Positions 26,549 to 36,829 of a stretch of 64,000 nt of DNA are shown here, in pieces; position 1 is the stretch's first letter; each line of letters starts with the position of its first letter. Source of the DNA: an uncultured Aquimarina sp. (lineage in GTDB: Bacteria; Bacteroidota; Bacteroidia; Flavobacteriales; Flavobacteriaceae). Under the pieces are notes generated by a model. That model searched no databases and was not told the origin of the DNA. It saw nothing but the letters and a program-made list of their open reading frames with translations. Where the stretch lies: NCBI GenBank assembly GCA_947498815.1, contig CANMLU010000002.1:469794-533793 (forward strand). The letters run 5' to 3'. The position numbers were made by a program, and so were the translations under genes.

Positions 26549-27334
26549 CTATTTAAATTCTATCGTATTCAAAATTAACCCAGATCCAGGAACTATATGT
26601 TCCAAAACAATCTCTTCTGCTTTGGGGTCCAGTGTTTTCATAATAAAATCTATATTTATTTTACCTTTCCCTAAGTCTAGTAAAACTCCCATCATAAGCC
26701 GAATTTGATTTCTTTTAAACCCTACTCCTTTCACTTGTAAAAGATAACTCTCTTCAGGAAAAAAATTAGCCGTATACATATCATTTTTTTTTATTTGACA
26801 ACTTATTATTTCTCCTTCTAGTATAGTGTTTTGGGTTGGTCTATGACAATATGATCTAAAATTATGTTTTCCTTCAAATAGCCTGGCGGCCTTTTGCATC
26901 GAAATAATATCAAGTTCTTCATTAATATGATACATAAAAGGAGCACAAAACGGGTGAAATTTCTCTCCATACGAAAACATATATATATACTCCTTAATTT
27001 TTGGGGATTGAATGATATTAAATTCTTCATTAGTCTCCTTTATACTTAAGGCTTTAATATCCTGAGGAAGGTTTTGGTTAAACGCTACAAAGAACTCATC
27101 CAGATCCAAAGGATGATGATCAATGAACAGTTCAATATATGCCTGATTTGCTGATACTTTTGCATCCGTTCTGCCAGAAGCTAGTATTTTAAAGTTCTTA
27201 TGATCCAATACATATGTAATGGTACGCTCTACCATCCTTTGCAAAGTATTCACAGTGGGCTGTTTTTGCCATCCGTGATATCTAAAACCTAAATATTGTA
27301 ATTCTATTATATAATAGAAACGTTCTCTAAACAT
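26549..27334 (-). CDS. truA: tRNA pseudouridine synthase A
   Basis: This 261-residue enzyme makes pseudouridine at positions 38-40 of the tRNA anticodon arm. The catalytic aspartate is D57 in ASGRTDAKVSA, and the fold-typical FRYHGWQKQPTVNTLQ, EYIYMFSYG and HNFRSYCHRP segments are present in order. The usual GRTDAGVHA is changed to GRTDAKVSA, a variant that keeps the Arg and Asp. The length is normal. The downstream MOSC gene begins 7 bases after it. Confidence 0.87.
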   Translation of the reverse strand: MFRERFYYIIELQYLGFRYHGWQKQPTVNTLQRMVERTITYVLDHKNFKILASGRTDAKVSANQAYIELFIDHHPLDLDEFFVAFNQNLPQDIKALSIKETNEEFNIIQSPKIKEYIYMFSYGEKFHPFCAPFMYHINEELDIISMQKAARLFEGKHNFRSYCHRPTQNTILEGEIISCQIKKNDMYTANFFPEESYLLQVKGVGFKRNQIRLMMGVLLDLGKGKINIDFIMKTLDPKAEEIVLEHIVPGSGLILNTIEFK

Positions 27335-27439
27335 GGAAAAAGCTTTAATATCTGTCCGAATATAGATAATTTATGCATTTCATCGATTATTAATGATTTA
27401 TTAATCTAAAAATTATGCAAAAAAAATACTATAATTTCT

Positions 27440-27447
27440 TATATTTG
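27440..27447 (+). promoter_or_regulatory. -7 box of LysM gene promoter
   Basis: TATATTTG is a perfect TAnnTTTG match, 36 bases before the ATG at 27484. No convincing -33 box was seen. Confidence 0.45.
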
Positions 27448-27483
27448 AGTAAATCTAATTAATAATTTAAAATCAACTTAGTT

Positions 27484-27861
27484 ATGGTTAAAGCTAAATA
27501 TCAAGACGTTCTAAATCTAGGACAAGAATTAAATATCCAAGATGGAGATGTATCTGAAGATAATGGAACTTTAAAAATAAAAGGTACCGCCAACACTCAA
27601 TACGAGAAAAACCAACTTTGGGATAAAATTAAAGAAATAGGCGGTGATTCACCTTCTGATATTGTGGCTGATATAAATGTAGCTGATACTTCTGTATATC
27701 ATAGACATACTGTAAAAAGTGGAGAGTCTTTAAGTAAGATTGCTAAGCACTATTATGGAGACCCGATGAAATACAAAGCTATTTTTGAAGCCAATACAGG
27801 TATTCTAAAAAATCCGGATGTCATTCATCCTGATCAAGAATTAGTAATCCCTAATCTATAA
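27484..27861 (+). CDS. BON-like and LysM domain protein (Kbp/YgaU-like)
   Basis: This 125-residue protein has an N-terminal BON-like part (about 1-65; GTLKIKGTANTQYEKNQLW) and a C-terminal LysM domain (about 72-123; HTVKSGESLSKIAKHYYGDPMKYKAI). This is the layout of E. coli Kbp (YgaU), a small potassium-binding cytoplasmic protein, although it lacks a signal peptide like that protein does. Potassium binding is inferred only. A terminator follows at 27887-27916. Confidence 0.83.
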   Translation: MVKAKYQDVLNLGQELNIQDGDVSEDNGTLKIKGTANTQYEKNQLWDKIKEIGGDSPSDIVADINVADTSVYHRHTVKSGESLSKIAKHYYGDPMKYKAIFEANTGILKNPDVIHPDQELVIPNL

Positions 27862-27886
27862 AACATAATCATTAACATATAATTTT

Positions 27887-27916
27887 AAAAAGATCGTTTA
27901 AATAAGCGATCTTTTT
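27887..27916 (+). terminator. Rho-independent terminator after LysM gene
   Basis: A 10-base stem AAAAAGATCG/CGATCTTTTT with a 10-base loop is followed by more T. It is 26 bases after the stop. Confidence 0.82.
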
Positions 27917-28191
27917 TTATATCAATATGTCTAGTTATAAGAAGATTTTTACCCTACAAAATCTATCGTTAAACCATCAATAAGGTGCTTATTTATGCAT
28001 TCATCATATTATTGATTTCACAATCCATCCTATACAAATAAAGGCTCTATTGAGCAATTCTCAACAAAACCCCCTTACAATTCATAAAAACGTATAATTG
28101 TTAACAAATTTTAATATAATTGTTAAATAATTTACAGATTATTTAATAATATTTTTACATTTGCCATCCTAACTCAAAATTATAACTAATT
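27917..28191. other. Intergenic stretch before the metalloprotease
   Basis: The gap is AT-rich and holds the -7 box at 28156-28163. Nothing else is supported. Confidence 0.35.
28156..28163 (+). promoter_or_regulatory. -7 box of metalloprotease promoter
   Basis: TACATTTG is a perfect TAnnTTTG match 29 bases before the ATG at 28192. No -33 box at normal spacing is evident. Confidence 0.5.
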
Positions 28192-31100
28192 ATGAAAACA
28201 CAATTATCTTTATTGATGGGCTTATTTATGATAAGTCTCGGATTCTCTCAAACGGGCCTTTGGACGCCGGTTGCGAATAAAAGTGGCATATCCGTCATTG
28301 AGACAAAATCCAGCTTACCTAATAAAACATTATTTAACATTGATATGCTTGCCATGAAAAAGGCATTGCAAGGTGCTAAAGGAAAATCTTCGGGTGTATC
28401 TAATACAATAATACAGTTTCCAAATACCCAAGGAAAGATGGAATCGTATAGGATTACTGAAACTCCTGTACTGGCATATGAAATGTCTCTTAAATATTCT
28501 GATATAAAATCATATACTGGTCAAGGCATTAATAATCCTGAAGATGTTATCAAAATAAGTTTATCTGACGCCAAAGGATTACAAACCATGCGCTTAAGCA
28601 AAGGTAGTGCCGTATTTATAGAGCCAATTTCTAAGGACCTAAATACTCTTACCGTATATGAAAAGTCAGAAAATTCGGCTACTTTAAAAACATTACAATG
28701 TATGGTTGATGATAAGACTCCTAGTTTTACAGGAGGATCAAGTACAAAAAATGCTAATGACAGTACGTTAAGAACATACAGACTTGCTGTATCCACTAAT
28801 GGTGAATATACTCAGTTTCATGGAGGAACTAAGGCCGGTGCAATGGCTGCGATTAATACAACTATGACTCGTGTTAATGGAGTATTTGAAAATGATTTCG
28901 CAGTAACAATGGTAGTAATTGCTAATAATGATGCTGTAGTATATACAAATGCAAACACAGATCCATATTCTAATGGCGGTTTTAATAGCCAGTTGCAGTC
29001 AACTTTAACTAGTGTTATTGGTGAAGCAAACTATGATATTGGACATTTATTTGCGAAAGCGGGCGATAATGGTAATGCAGGATGTATCGGTTGTGTATGT
29101 GTAAACGGAAGCAAAGGAAGTGGTTTTACTTCAAGAGGAACTCCAGAAGGAGATCCATTTGATATTGATTATGTAGCACACGAAATTGGACACCAATTTG
29201 GTGCTAACCATACATTCTCAATTAGAAACGAGAGTACAAACGCACATTTTGAACCTGGGAGTGGAACTACTATAATGGGGTATGCAGGAATCACTGGAGC
29301 TACAGATGTACAACAAAACAGTGATCCATATTTCCATTTCTTTTCTATTGAGCAAGTTACTAATTATATAAAAACTACTAGTTGCCAAACTAATACCAAT
29401 ACTGGAAATGCAATACCGACGGCTAATGCAGGATCTGATTATACAGTGCCAAGCGGAACTGCTTTTGTACTTACTGGTCAAGCGTCTGATGCCAATGGAG
29501 ATGCACTAACCTATTGTTGGGAACAAAGAGATGAGAATAATGCAGCTACAACCTATCCTAGTGTAACTGCTACTTCTGGAGTTGCTTTTAGATCATATAA
29601 CCCTACAACTTCTAATCAAAGATATTTTCCAAGATTAGAAACTATAAAGACAGGAGCTACATCTTGGCAGTGGGAAGCTGTTCCTGATGTAACAAGAGCA
29701 CTTAATTTCAGGTTAACCGTACGTGATAACAGAGCCGGAGGAGCAGGAAACAATAGCGACGATATGAGAGTAAATGTTACGGCAAATGCTGGACCATTCG
29801 TAGTAAATGTTCCTAACACCAATGTAAGCTGGCCAGCAAACTCCGTTCAAACCGTAACATGGAATGTTGCTGGTACTACAGGTAACGGAATTAATGCTGC
29901 CAATGTTGATATTCTATTATCTACCGATGGCGGAAATACATATACTACTACGTTAGCAACAGCAGTTACTAACGATGGATCTCATAATATTACAGTACCA
30001 AATGTACAGGGTGCTCAGAATAGAATTATGGTAAAAGGATCAGGAAACATATTTTTTGATATCTCTAATACGAACTTTGAAATTTCCGGAGTAGCTACTC
30101 CAGATACTGAAGCTCCTTCTACTCCATCTGGATTAACTGCTTCTAATACTACCTCAAACTCTGTTGGTCTTTCCTGGAACGCATCTACAGATAATATTGG
30201 TGTAAGTGGATATGATGTATATCAAGGTAATACTGTGGTTAATACTGTCACAGGTACATCTTATACCGTTACTGGATTAACTCCAGAAACCGCTTATTCT
30301 TTTAGAGTAAAAGCAAAAGATGCTGCTGGTAACGAATCAGGTTTCAGTACTACAGTAAGCACAACAACTTTAGCTACACCGCCAAATACTGGGTGTACAG
30401 GTGGAATCACATCTTTTCCATATAGTCAAGGTTTTGAAAACACCTTAGGTGGATGGGCTCAAGCTACTAGTGGTGATGATATCAATTGGACAAATGATGC
30501 TAATGGAACTCCATCACGAAATACTGGACCATCTAGTGCCGCTCAAGGTTCATATTATATGTACATTGAGGCTTCAGGTAATGGATCTGGATATCCAAAT
30601 AAAAGAGCTATTTTAAATTCTCCATGTTTTGATTTAAGTGCAGCGACACAAGCTACTTTCTCTTTCAAGTATCATATGTATGGAACTAGTATGGGAACTT
30701 TAACCCTAGAGGCTAGTAATGATGATGGTGCTACATGGACATCTGTATGGACACAGTCTGGTAATCAAGGTAACGCTTGGGAATCTGTTGCCGTTGATTT
30801 GGCTTCTTATACAGGATTAGGCGTACAATTAAGATTTAATGGTATTACTAGTACTTCTTGGAGTGGTGATATGGCTTTTGATGATATTAGCTTAACAACA
30901 GGATCTATTATTCCTCCTCAATGTATAGATGTAGATTTATCTATTACTTTGGATAACTACCCAGAAGAAACAAGCTGGCAGATTACAAATAGTAATAACC
31001 AGGTTGTAGCATCTGGAGGTACTTACGGTTCTCAGCCAGATGGCTCTACCGTAAATCTTACAGAATGTTTAGAAGTTGGAACATATACATTCACAATTAG

Positions 31101-31500
31101 TGACTCTTTTGGTGACGGTATTTGTTGCCAATATGGAAATGGTTCTTACTCTTTGATTTCTACTGGAGTTACATTAGCTTCTGGAGGTTCTTTTGGCGGT
31201 TCTGAGTCTACTACCTTTACACTCGGTAACGCATCTAGAGGAGCAACTGTAGACAGTTTCGAAACGACTAAAGCTTTTGAGATGTCTACATATCCGAACC
31301 CTGTACAAGACATTCTTAACATAGCCTCTACCAAAAACATTGAGAGCGTTAAGGTTCAAGACATGTTAGGAAGAACTATTCTGCAAGGTAAAGTAACTAA
31401 TAAATCTATTGACTTTAGAGGTTTTGACTCTGGATTGTATATGGTTACTATAAAATTAGAAGGAAATAAATCTAAAGTATTTAGAGTTATTAACAAGTAA
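28192..31500 (+). CDS. Secreted reprolysin-like zinc metalloprotease with T9SS sorting domain
   Basis: This 1102-residue secreted protease has a signal peptide (TQLSLLMGLFMISLGFSQ), a propeptide, and a metzincin domain with HEIGHQFGANH at 330-340 (zinc H330, H334, H340; E331 catalytic). A Met-turn-like TIMGYAG lies about 24 residues on. After a PKD-like and proline-rich region come a fibronectin type III domain (about 640-730), a MAM/jelly-roll-type domain (about 735-905) and a beta-rich domain with paired cysteines. The last 75 residues are a type A sorting domain of the type IX secretion system (YPNPVQDILNI ... GRTILQGKV ... GLYMVTIK). It should be exported to or beyond the cell surface and digest proteins. 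Its substrate is unknown. Confidence 0.93.
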   Translation: MKTQLSLLMGLFMISLGFSQTGLWTPVANKSGISVIETKSSLPNKTLFNIDMLAMKKALQGAKGKSSGVSNTIIQFPNTQGKMESYRITETPVLAYEMSLKYSDIKSYTGQGINNPEDVIKISLSDAKGLQTMRLSKGSAVFIEPISKDLNTLTVYEKSENSATLKTLQCMVDDKTPSFTGGSSTKNANDSTLRTYRLAVSTNGEYTQFHGGTKAGAMAAINTTMTRVNGVFENDFAVTMVVIANNDAVVYTNANTDPYSNGGFNSQLQSTLTSVIGEANYDIGHLFAKAGDNGNAGCIGCVCVNGSKGSGFTSRGTPEGDPFDIDYVAHEIGHQFGANHTFSIRNESTNAHFEPGSGTTIMGYAGITGATDVQQNSDPYFHFFSIEQVTNYIKTTSCQTNTNTGNAIPTANAGSDYTVPSGTAFVLTGQASDANGDALTYCWEQRDENNAATTYPSVTATSGVAFRSYNPTTSNQRYFPRLETIKTGATSWQWEAVPDVTRALNFRLTVRDNRAGGAGNNSDDMRVNVTANAGPFVVNVPNTNVSWPANSVQTVTWNVAGTTGNGINAANVDILLSTDGGNTYTTTLATAVTNDGSHNITVPNVQGAQNRIMVKGSGNIFFDISNTNFEISGVATPDTEAPSTPSGLTASNTTSNSVGLSWNASTDNIGVSGYDVYQGNTVVNTVTGTSYTVTGLTPETAYSFRVKAKDAAGNESGFSTTVSTTTLATPPNTGCTGGITSFPYSQGFENTLGGWAQATSGDDINWTNDANGTPSRNTGPSSAAQGSYYMYIEASGNGSGYPNKRAILNSPCFDLSAATQATFSFKYHMYGTSMGTLTLEASNDDGATWTSVWTQSGNQGNAWESVAVDLASYTGLGVQLRFNGITSTSWSGDMAFDDISLTTGSIIPPQCIDVDLSITLDNYPEETSWQITNSNNQVVASGGTYGSQPDGSTVNLTECLEVGTYTFTISDSFGDGICCQYGNGSYSLISTGVTLASGGSFGGSESTTFTLGNASRGATVDSFETTKAFEMSTYPNPVQDILNIASTKNIESVKVQDMLGRTILQGKVTNKSIDFRGFDSGLYMVTIKLEGNKSKVFRVINK

Positions 31501-31510
31501 ACAAGTTTTA

Positions 31511-31540
31511 CTAAAAGTGAATTAATTAATTCACTTTTAG
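31511..31540. terminator. Perfect 30-base palindrome after metalloprotease
   Basis: Fifteen-base arms starting CTAAAAGTGAATT and ending AATTCACTTTTAG pair without mismatch. It starts 11 bases after the stop. The T run inside its right arm fits a terminator, but a second hairpin follows. Confidence 0.6.
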
Positions 31541-31554
31541 ATCATTAAAAAATG

Positions 31555-31577
31555 CCGTCATAAATTATTTATGGCGG
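31555..31577 (+). terminator. Second hairpin with T-rich tail
   Basis: CCGTCATAAAT faces ATTTATGGCGG with one wobble pair, and TATTTTCTTTTTT follows. Together with the palindrome at 31511-31540 it makes a double terminator. Confidence 0.65.
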
Positions 31578-31663
31578 TATTTTCTTTTTTATTACTTGTA
31601 TAAATCGACATTATCATGTATTTCATCGAAAAAATGTAAAAAAAACAACAAAAACCATTGTTT

Positions 31664-31684
31664 AATTATGGTTTTACCATAATT
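31664..31684. promoter_or_regulatory. Inverted repeat before the secreted-protein gene
   Basis: AATTATGGT and ACCATAATT are perfect 9-base arms around TTT, 30 bases before the ATG at 31715. It could be an operator or a leader hairpin. No matching site was seen elsewhere. Confidence 0.3.
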
Positions 31685-31714
31685 TTAACGCATTAACCTA
31701 TAAATCAATATCCT

Positions 31715-32083
31715 ATGAATAAATATCTACTTATAGTATTTTTATTATTTACAAGCTCCCATTTTGCCCAGACACTATCTAAAACTAGTATTCTATATGA
31801 ATCAAAAAATCAGGTAGTATTAAACAATGGCAAGAAATACACAAAACTTGTTGAAACTCCATTCTACGAAATTAAAGACACAGCAATAAAGAAGCACATT
31901 CAAGTTGCGGATCACCTTCTTAGACTTAATCGTATTTTCATCCTAAAAACGGGTAGCGAATATGTTGAGCTTATAGAGTGGGTAAAAGAAAAAATGAGTT
32001 TTTATGAATATCGTGAACTTTCAGACTCTCAAATGGGTATAAACTATCTATTGGATTCTGAAATGCTTATAGAGACAGATTAA
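31715..32083 (+). CDS. Small secreted protein of unknown function
   Basis: This 122-residue protein starts with a signal peptide (KYLLIVFLLFTSSHFAQ), so it is exported. The mature part of about 100 residues is polar with the segments KTSILYESKNQVVLNNGKKY and FILKTGSEYVELIEW. No cysteine pair and no family is recognised. It converges on cmk and the two genes share four bases at their stop codons. Confidence 0.6.
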   Translation: MNKYLLIVFLLFTSSHFAQTLSKTSILYESKNQVVLNNGKKYTKLVETPFYEIKDTAIKKHIQVADHLLRLNRIFILKTGSEYVELIEWVKEKMSFYEYRELSDSQMGINYLLDSEMLIETD

Positions 32084-32778
32084 GCGTTCTTAATTCTTGT
32101 TTTAGCTAATAGTAATATTTGTTCGAATTGTTCTTGTAAAGTAAGGTTGGAGTTATCAATTTTTATGGCATCTCCTGCTTTTCGTAATGGAGAATCTTTT
32201 CTTGTGCTATCGATATGATCTCTATTAACGACATTCTTTAACACATCCTCATACGTAACATTTTCTCCTCTTTCTTTTAGTTCAATATATCTACGCTCTG
32301 CCCTATCTTTTGCAGTTGCTGTCATAAATAATTTGAGTTCAGCATTTGGAAAAACTACTGTACCAATATCTCGACCATCCATTACAATGCCCTTATCTTT
32401 TCCCATCTCATTTTGTTGCTCTACCAATTTCCTTCGAACGGCGGATATTGCAGCTATTTTACTTACATATTTTGATACTTCAAGGGTTCTTATTTCTCGT
32501 TCAACATTTTCTTCATTAAGCAAAACTTCTGCTATCCCTGTTTTTGGATTTACTTCAAACCTAATATTAATTTCAGATAATACTTCTTCTAACTTATCTT
32601 TTTCAAAATGCAAAGGGCCTATAATAGCTTTTCGCATGGCATATAAAGTAATAGCCCGATACATTGCCCCTGTATCCACATAAATATACTTTAGTTCTTT
32701 TGCCAGTTGCTTGGCCACGGTACTTTTTCCTGTTGAAGAATGCCCGTCAATTGCTATTATAATCTTTTTATCTTCCAA
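32080..32778 (-). CDS. cmk: Cytidylate kinase
   Basis: This 232-residue enzyme phosphorylates CMP and dCMP with ATP. The P-loop is DGHSSTGKST with K18, followed by YVDTGAMYRA and GIVMDGRDIGTVVFPNA, both typical of bacterial Cmk. The later RAERRYIEL and RDHIDSTRKDSPL segments form the CMP-binding and lid region. The length is normal. It ends inside the end of the convergent secreted-protein gene (32080-32083). A TATTTTTG -7 box on the minus strand lies 40 bases upstream of its start. Confidence 0.93.
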   Translation of the reverse strand: MEDKKIIIAIDGHSSTGKSTVAKQLAKELKYIYVDTGAMYRAITLYAMRKAIIGPLHFEKDKLEEVLSEINIRFEVNPKTGIAEVLLNEENVEREIRTLEVSKYVSKIAAISAVRRKLVEQQNEMGKDKGIVMDGRDIGTVVFPNAELKLFMTATAKDRAERRYIELKERGENVTYEDVLKNVVNRDHIDSTRKDSPLRKAGDAIKIDNSNLTLQEQFEQILLLAKTRIKNA

Positions 32779-32817
32779 ATTTTAAAAACTTATTTAGAGA
32801 GTTCTGTTCCCAAAATT

Positions 32818-32825
32818 CAAAAATA
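32818..32825 (-). promoter_or_regulatory. -7 box of cmk promoter
   Basis: TATTTTTG on the minus strand matches TAnnTTTG perfectly, 40 bases before the cmk start. The rest of the gap from 32826 to 33007 shows no other element. Confidence 0.45.
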
Positions 32826-33007
32826 AATGAAACTAATAAGAATAATCCCCGTAAGATAAAAAAGTTATTATCAAAAGTTCATCATTGTGTTTTCATCACT
32901 AAAACCTTTATATACTTCTGTTTTGTTTTTTCATAGTCCTTTGATTTTCTGATACCTGGATAAAAAACTATAAAACCACACAATAATTACGTTTTGTCGG
33001 AGTTATT

Positions 33008-33015
33008 TACCTTTG
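33008..33015 (+). promoter_or_regulatory. -7 box of mreB-like gene promoter
   Basis: TACCTTTG matches TAnnTTTG perfectly, 74 bases before the ATG at 33089. Confidence 0.45.
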
Positions 33016-33088
33016 AACCCTAATTGTATATTTATAAGCTTGATCATTACTCCTTAAATCGACTTAACATAAACCAAATCACACAATT

Positions 33089-34126
33089 ATGGGCTTCTTT
33101 GATTTTTTAAATGAAAAGATTGCGATAGACTTAGGTACATCTAACACTCTAATTACCTACAAAGGAAAAATAGCTATAGACAATCCCTCTATTATTACTA
33201 TTAATCATTTAACCGGAAAAATCATTGCTGTTGGTAAAGAAGCAGGAATGATGAGAGGAAAAATAAACAAGAATATAAAAACGTTATACCCGTTTAAAAA
33301 CGGTGTAATTTCTAATTTTGATGCAGCCGAGAAAATGCTGAAAACATTTATGAAGAAATTATCATCGTTTAATGCTTCTGTTTTTGCAACATCTTATCAT
33401 ATGATTATTTCGATTCCTTGCGGAAGTACAGAAGTAGAAATGCGTGCAGTCAAAGAATCTGCAAAACGTCTCAATGCAAAGAATATATTTTTAATACACG
33501 AACCCATTGCAGCTGCTATTGGAGGTGGTATTGATGTATTAGAACCGATCGGTAACATGGTCGTTGATATAGGTGGTGGTACTACAGAAATCGCCGTGAT
33601 TTCACTAGGGCAAATAATTAGTGGCCAATCTGTGAAAATTGCAGGTAATGTATTTAATGAAGACATTATGCAATATGTGCGAGAATACCATAATCTTCAC
33701 ATAGGAGAGTTTATGGCAGAAAAAATAAAAATAAATGTTGGTTCGGCTGTTGATTATTTAGAATTTCCCCCAGAAAGCATGGCCGTAGAAGGAAGAGACT
33801 TATTAACCGGTAAACCAAAGCAAATACAGCTATCTTATAAAGAGATTGAAAAAAGTCTTGATAAGTCTATTACTCAGATCGAAAATGCGATTATGGATAC
33901 CTTATCTGAAATTCCACCAGAAATTTCTGCAGATATTTATAACACTGGGATTTATTTAACAGGAGGTGGATCGATGTTAAGAGGCTTGGATGACCGACTA
34001 TCCCGAAGTACAGAACTTCCTGTACATTTGGGTGAACGACCCTTGGAAACAGTCGTAAAAGGGAGTGAAATTGTATTAAAAAATCTTGATCGCTATACCG
34101 AGGTACTGGTAAAAAAAAGAAGGTAA
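33089..34126 (+). CDS. MreB-like actin homologue, solitary
   Basis: This 345-residue protein is an MreB-type bacterial actin. The N-terminal phosphate-1 motif is IAIDLGTSNTL (residues 11-21), phosphate-2 is VVDIGGGTTEIAVIS and the adenosine motif is LTGGGSMLRGLD. The usual EPIAAAIG segment is present. MreB polymers guide cell-wall synthesis along the membrane. No mreC, mreD, pbp2 or rodA is next to it: it stands alone between cmk and lon with a terminator after it. It may therefore be a second MreB with another job. The N terminus GFFDFLNEK could be a membrane-binding helix. Confidence 0.9.
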   Translation: MGFFDFLNEKIAIDLGTSNTLITYKGKIAIDNPSIITINHLTGKIIAVGKEAGMMRGKINKNIKTLYPFKNGVISNFDAAEKMLKTFMKKLSSFNASVFATSYHMIISIPCGSTEVEMRAVKESAKRLNAKNIFLIHEPIAAAIGGGIDVLEPIGNMVVDIGGGTTEIAVISLGQIISGQSVKIAGNVFNEDIMQYVREYHNLHIGEFMAEKIKINVGSAVDYLEFPPESMAVEGRDLLTGKPKQIQLSYKEIEKSLDKSITQIENAIMDTLSEIPPEISADIYNTGIYLTGGGSMLRGLDDRLSRSTELPVHLGERPLETVVKGSEIVLKNLDRYTEVLVKKRR

Positions 34127-34130
34127 AATA

Positions 34131-34161
34131 AAAAAGCAGAACCTATCGGTTCTGCTTTTTT
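34131..34161. terminator. Bidirectional terminator between mreB-like gene and lon
   Basis: AAAAAGCAGAACC pairs with GGTTCTGCTTTTT around TATC, with T runs in both directions. It lies between two convergent genes. Confidence 0.88.
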
Positions 34162-34167
34162 TATCTC

Positions 34168-36618
34168 TTACAATGTTTTGGCTTTTTTAACTTTAGTTTT
34201 AGTTATCGCTAGTTTCAAGACATCTTCCATATCTTTTACATAATGAAATGTAAGCCCTTTAAGATATTCTTGCTTAATTTCCTTAATATCTCTCCTATTA
34301 TCCTCACAAAGCAATATTTCTTTGATATGTGCTCTTTTTGCCGCAAGGATTTTTTCTTTTATCCCTCCAACGGGTAGTACTTTTCCCCGCAACGTAATTT
34401 CGCCAGTCATTGCCAGGCTTTTCTTGACCTTACGTTGCGTAAACAACGAAACCAAGGAAGTAAGCATAGTAATACCTGCACTGGGGCCATCTTTTGGAGT
34501 GGCGCCTTCTGGAACGTGAATATGTACATTATATTTTTCAAAAATATCTGGATTGATCCCCAACTCAGTTGCATTAGCTTTAATGTATTCCATTGCTATT
34601 GTAGCCGACTCTTTCATTACTTTTCCAAGGTTTCCTGTAATCGTTAAATTACCTTTCCCTTTGGATAAAATAGATTCTATGAATAATATATCTCCACCCA
34701 CACTTGTCCAGGCCAATCCTGTAACTACACCTGCAACTTCATTATTCTCATATTTATCTCTTTCCAGTTTTGGACCTCCTAATACTTCAATTACATCTTC
34801 ATTAGTAACCTTTATTGCATATTCTTCTTCCATTGCAATATTCTTGGCCGCATAACGCACCATTTTGGCGATCTGTTTTTCGAGCCCCCTTACGCCAGAT
34901 TCACGAGTATATCCTTCAATTATCTTCTCTAATTGTGCTTTCCCAATTTTGAGATGAGAATTAGTAAGGCCGTGCTCTTCAAGTTGTTTAGGTAACAAAT
35001 GTTGCTTTGCTATCTCTACCTTTTCTTCGATGGTATAACCAGTAACATTTATAATCTCCATACGATCTCGAAGCGCGGGTTGTATAGTGCCTAAACTGTT
35101 TGATGTCGCGATAAACATTACTTTGGACAGATCAAACCCCATTTCAAGAAAATTATCATGAAATTCGGAGTTTTGCTCGGGATCTAATACTTCTAATAAT
35201 GCTGAAGAAGGGTCTCCCTGATTTCCCATAGATAACTTATCTATTTCGTCCAGCACAAATACCGGATTGCTAGTCCCCGCTTTTTTAAGACTCTGTATTA
35301 TTCTTCCCGGCATTGCCCCAATATATGTTTTTCTGTGTCCTCGAATTTCTGCCTCATCCCGCAATCCACCCAAAGATATCCTTACATACTCTCTACCCAA
35401 TGCTTCGGCTATAGATTTCCCTAAAGAAGTTTTACCTACTCCCGGAGGACCATACAAGCATAATATTGGAGACTTCATATCATTACGAAGCTTCAGCACT
35501 GCCAAATACTCAATAATTCGACGCTTTACTTCATCCAGTCCATAATGATCTCTATCTAAAACTTTCTTCGCACGTTTTAAATCGAACTTATCGGTACTAA
35601 ATTCGTTCCAAGGTAAATCCAAAAACAAATCCAAATAGTTTCGTTGGATAGAGTATTCTGCCACCTGCGGATTCATACGTTGCATTTTTGAAAGCTCCTT
35701 GTCAAAATGCTTTTTTATTTTTTCATCCCATTTCTTATCCTTACTTCTTAAACGCATTTCTTCGAGCTCATCTTCATGAGAAACCCCACCCAGTTCTTCC
35801 TGTATGGTTTTCATTTGTTGATGTAAAAAATATTCTCGTTGTTGTTGGCTCATATCATGTTGAACCTTGTTTTGGATATCATTTTTAAGTTCCAGTTTCT
35901 GAAACTCTACATTCATGAATTTTAGCGTAGCCAAAGCTCTTTCTTTCAAAACATTGATTTCAAGCAGTTTTTGTTTTTCTTCAACAGGAAGGTTGAGATT
36001 TGAAGAAACAAAATTGATTAAAAACGAATTGCTCTCAATATTTTTAATAGCAAATGAAGCTTCAGAAGGAATTGTTGGGCTTTCTTTTATAATTTCCAAT
36101 GCCAAATCCTTAATCGAATCAATTATAGCACTAAACTCCTTGTTTTCTTTTGCCGGTCTTGCTTCGGGTACTTCCTGTACTTTTGCTTTGATATAAGGGT
36201 TTTCTTCTACAACATTTTCAATCTTAAACCTTTTCTTTCCCTGTAAAATTACAGTGGTATTGCCATCAGGCATTTTTAATACCCTAAGAATTCGAGCAAC
36301 TACTCCTACTCGATTTATATCTTTTAAAGATGGATTTTCAATACCTTCTTCCTTTTGAGAAACTACACCAATAGTTTTATTACCATTATTGGCATCATTA
36401 AGAAGTTGAATCGACTTATCTCTTCCTGCGGTAATTGGAATAACAACACCTGGAAATAATACTGTATTTCTTAATGGTAAAATAGGAAGAACGTCTGGAA
36501 GTTGTTCCTTATCTATTTCCTCTTCATCTTCGGGTGTCATTAAAGGAATTAATTCTGCATCTTCATCGATTCCTTGAAATGACAAACTGTCAAGAGTACT
36601 AAATTTGGTTTTCGCCAT
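34168..36618 (-). CDS. lon: ATP-dependent protease Lon
   Basis: This 816-residue cytoplasmic protease degrades misfolded and regulatory proteins. It has an N-terminal LonN substrate domain (about 40-250), a helical linker, an AAA+ module with Walker A GPPGVGKT (K396) and DEIDKLS, and a C-terminal peptidase domain. The catalytic serine is S713 in PKDGPSAG, with the partner Lys in [12 protein letters not shown]. The start at 36618 (MAKTKFSTL) is preferred over 36660, whose extra 14 residues include Cys-Cys and look like leader sequence. It is alone in its transcription unit, with a terminator at 34131-34161. Confidence 0.94.
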   Translation of the reverse strand: MAKTKFSTLDSLSFQGIDEDAELIPLMTPEDEEEIDKEQLPDVLPILPLRNTVLFPGVVIPITAGRDKSIQLLNDANNGNKTIGVVSQKEEGIENPSLKDINRVGVVARILRVLKMPDGNTTVILQGKKRFKIENVVEENPYIKAKVQEVPEARPAKENKEFSAIIDSIKDLALEIIKESPTIPSEASFAIKNIESNSFLINFVSSNLNLPVEEKQKLLEINVLKERALATLKFMNVEFQKLELKNDIQNKVQHDMSQQQREYFLHQQMKTIQEELGGVSHEDELEEMRLRSKDKKWDEKIKKHFDKELSKMQRMNPQVAEYSIQRNYLDLFLDLPWNEFSTDKFDLKRAKKVLDRDHYGLDEVKRRIIEYLAVLKLRNDMKSPILCLYGPPGVGKTSLGKSIAEALGREYVRISLGGLRDEAEIRGHRKTYIGAMPGRIIQSLKKAGTSNPVFVLDEIDKLSMGNQGDPSSALLEVLDPEQNSEFHDNFLEMGFDLSKVMFIATSNSLGTIQPALRDRMEIINVTGYTIEEKVEIAKQHLLPKQLEEHGLTNSHLKIGKAQLEKIIEGYTRESGVRGLEKQIAKMVRYAAKNIAMEEEYAIKVTNEDVIEVLGGPKLERDKYENNEVAGVVTGLAWTSVGGDILFIESILSKGKGNLTITGNLGKVMKESATIAMEYIKANATELGINPDIFEKYNVHIHVPEGATPKDGPSAGITMLTSLVSLFTQRKVKKSLAMTGEITLRGKVLPVGGIKEKILAAKRAHIKEILLCEDNRRDIKEIKQEYLKGLTFHYVKDMEDVLKLAITKTKVKKAKTL

Positions 36619-36829
36619 AATTATATATAAAGTCATTTTGTCATTACAACAAAATAACATTTTTTAAAAATTAATATCATTTTGATAAAAAACACCTATA
36701 AAACAAGGCGTTAACACATTTTTCATAATGTATATTTCAATTGTTATGCCACAAAACTTTAAAAAAAAATTAAAAAACTGTAACAAAACTTCTCAATATA
36801 TATCTTTATGTAAAAGTAAATAGATTTTT
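36619..36829. other. Divergent gap between lon and the sigma operon
   Basis: The very AT-rich gap holds promoters of both divergent genes by position. No perfect TAnnTTTG box was found for either. The stretch with TATCTTTATG at about 36801 is a weak candidate for the sigma gene, whose promoter may be autoregulated. Confidence 0.3.
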
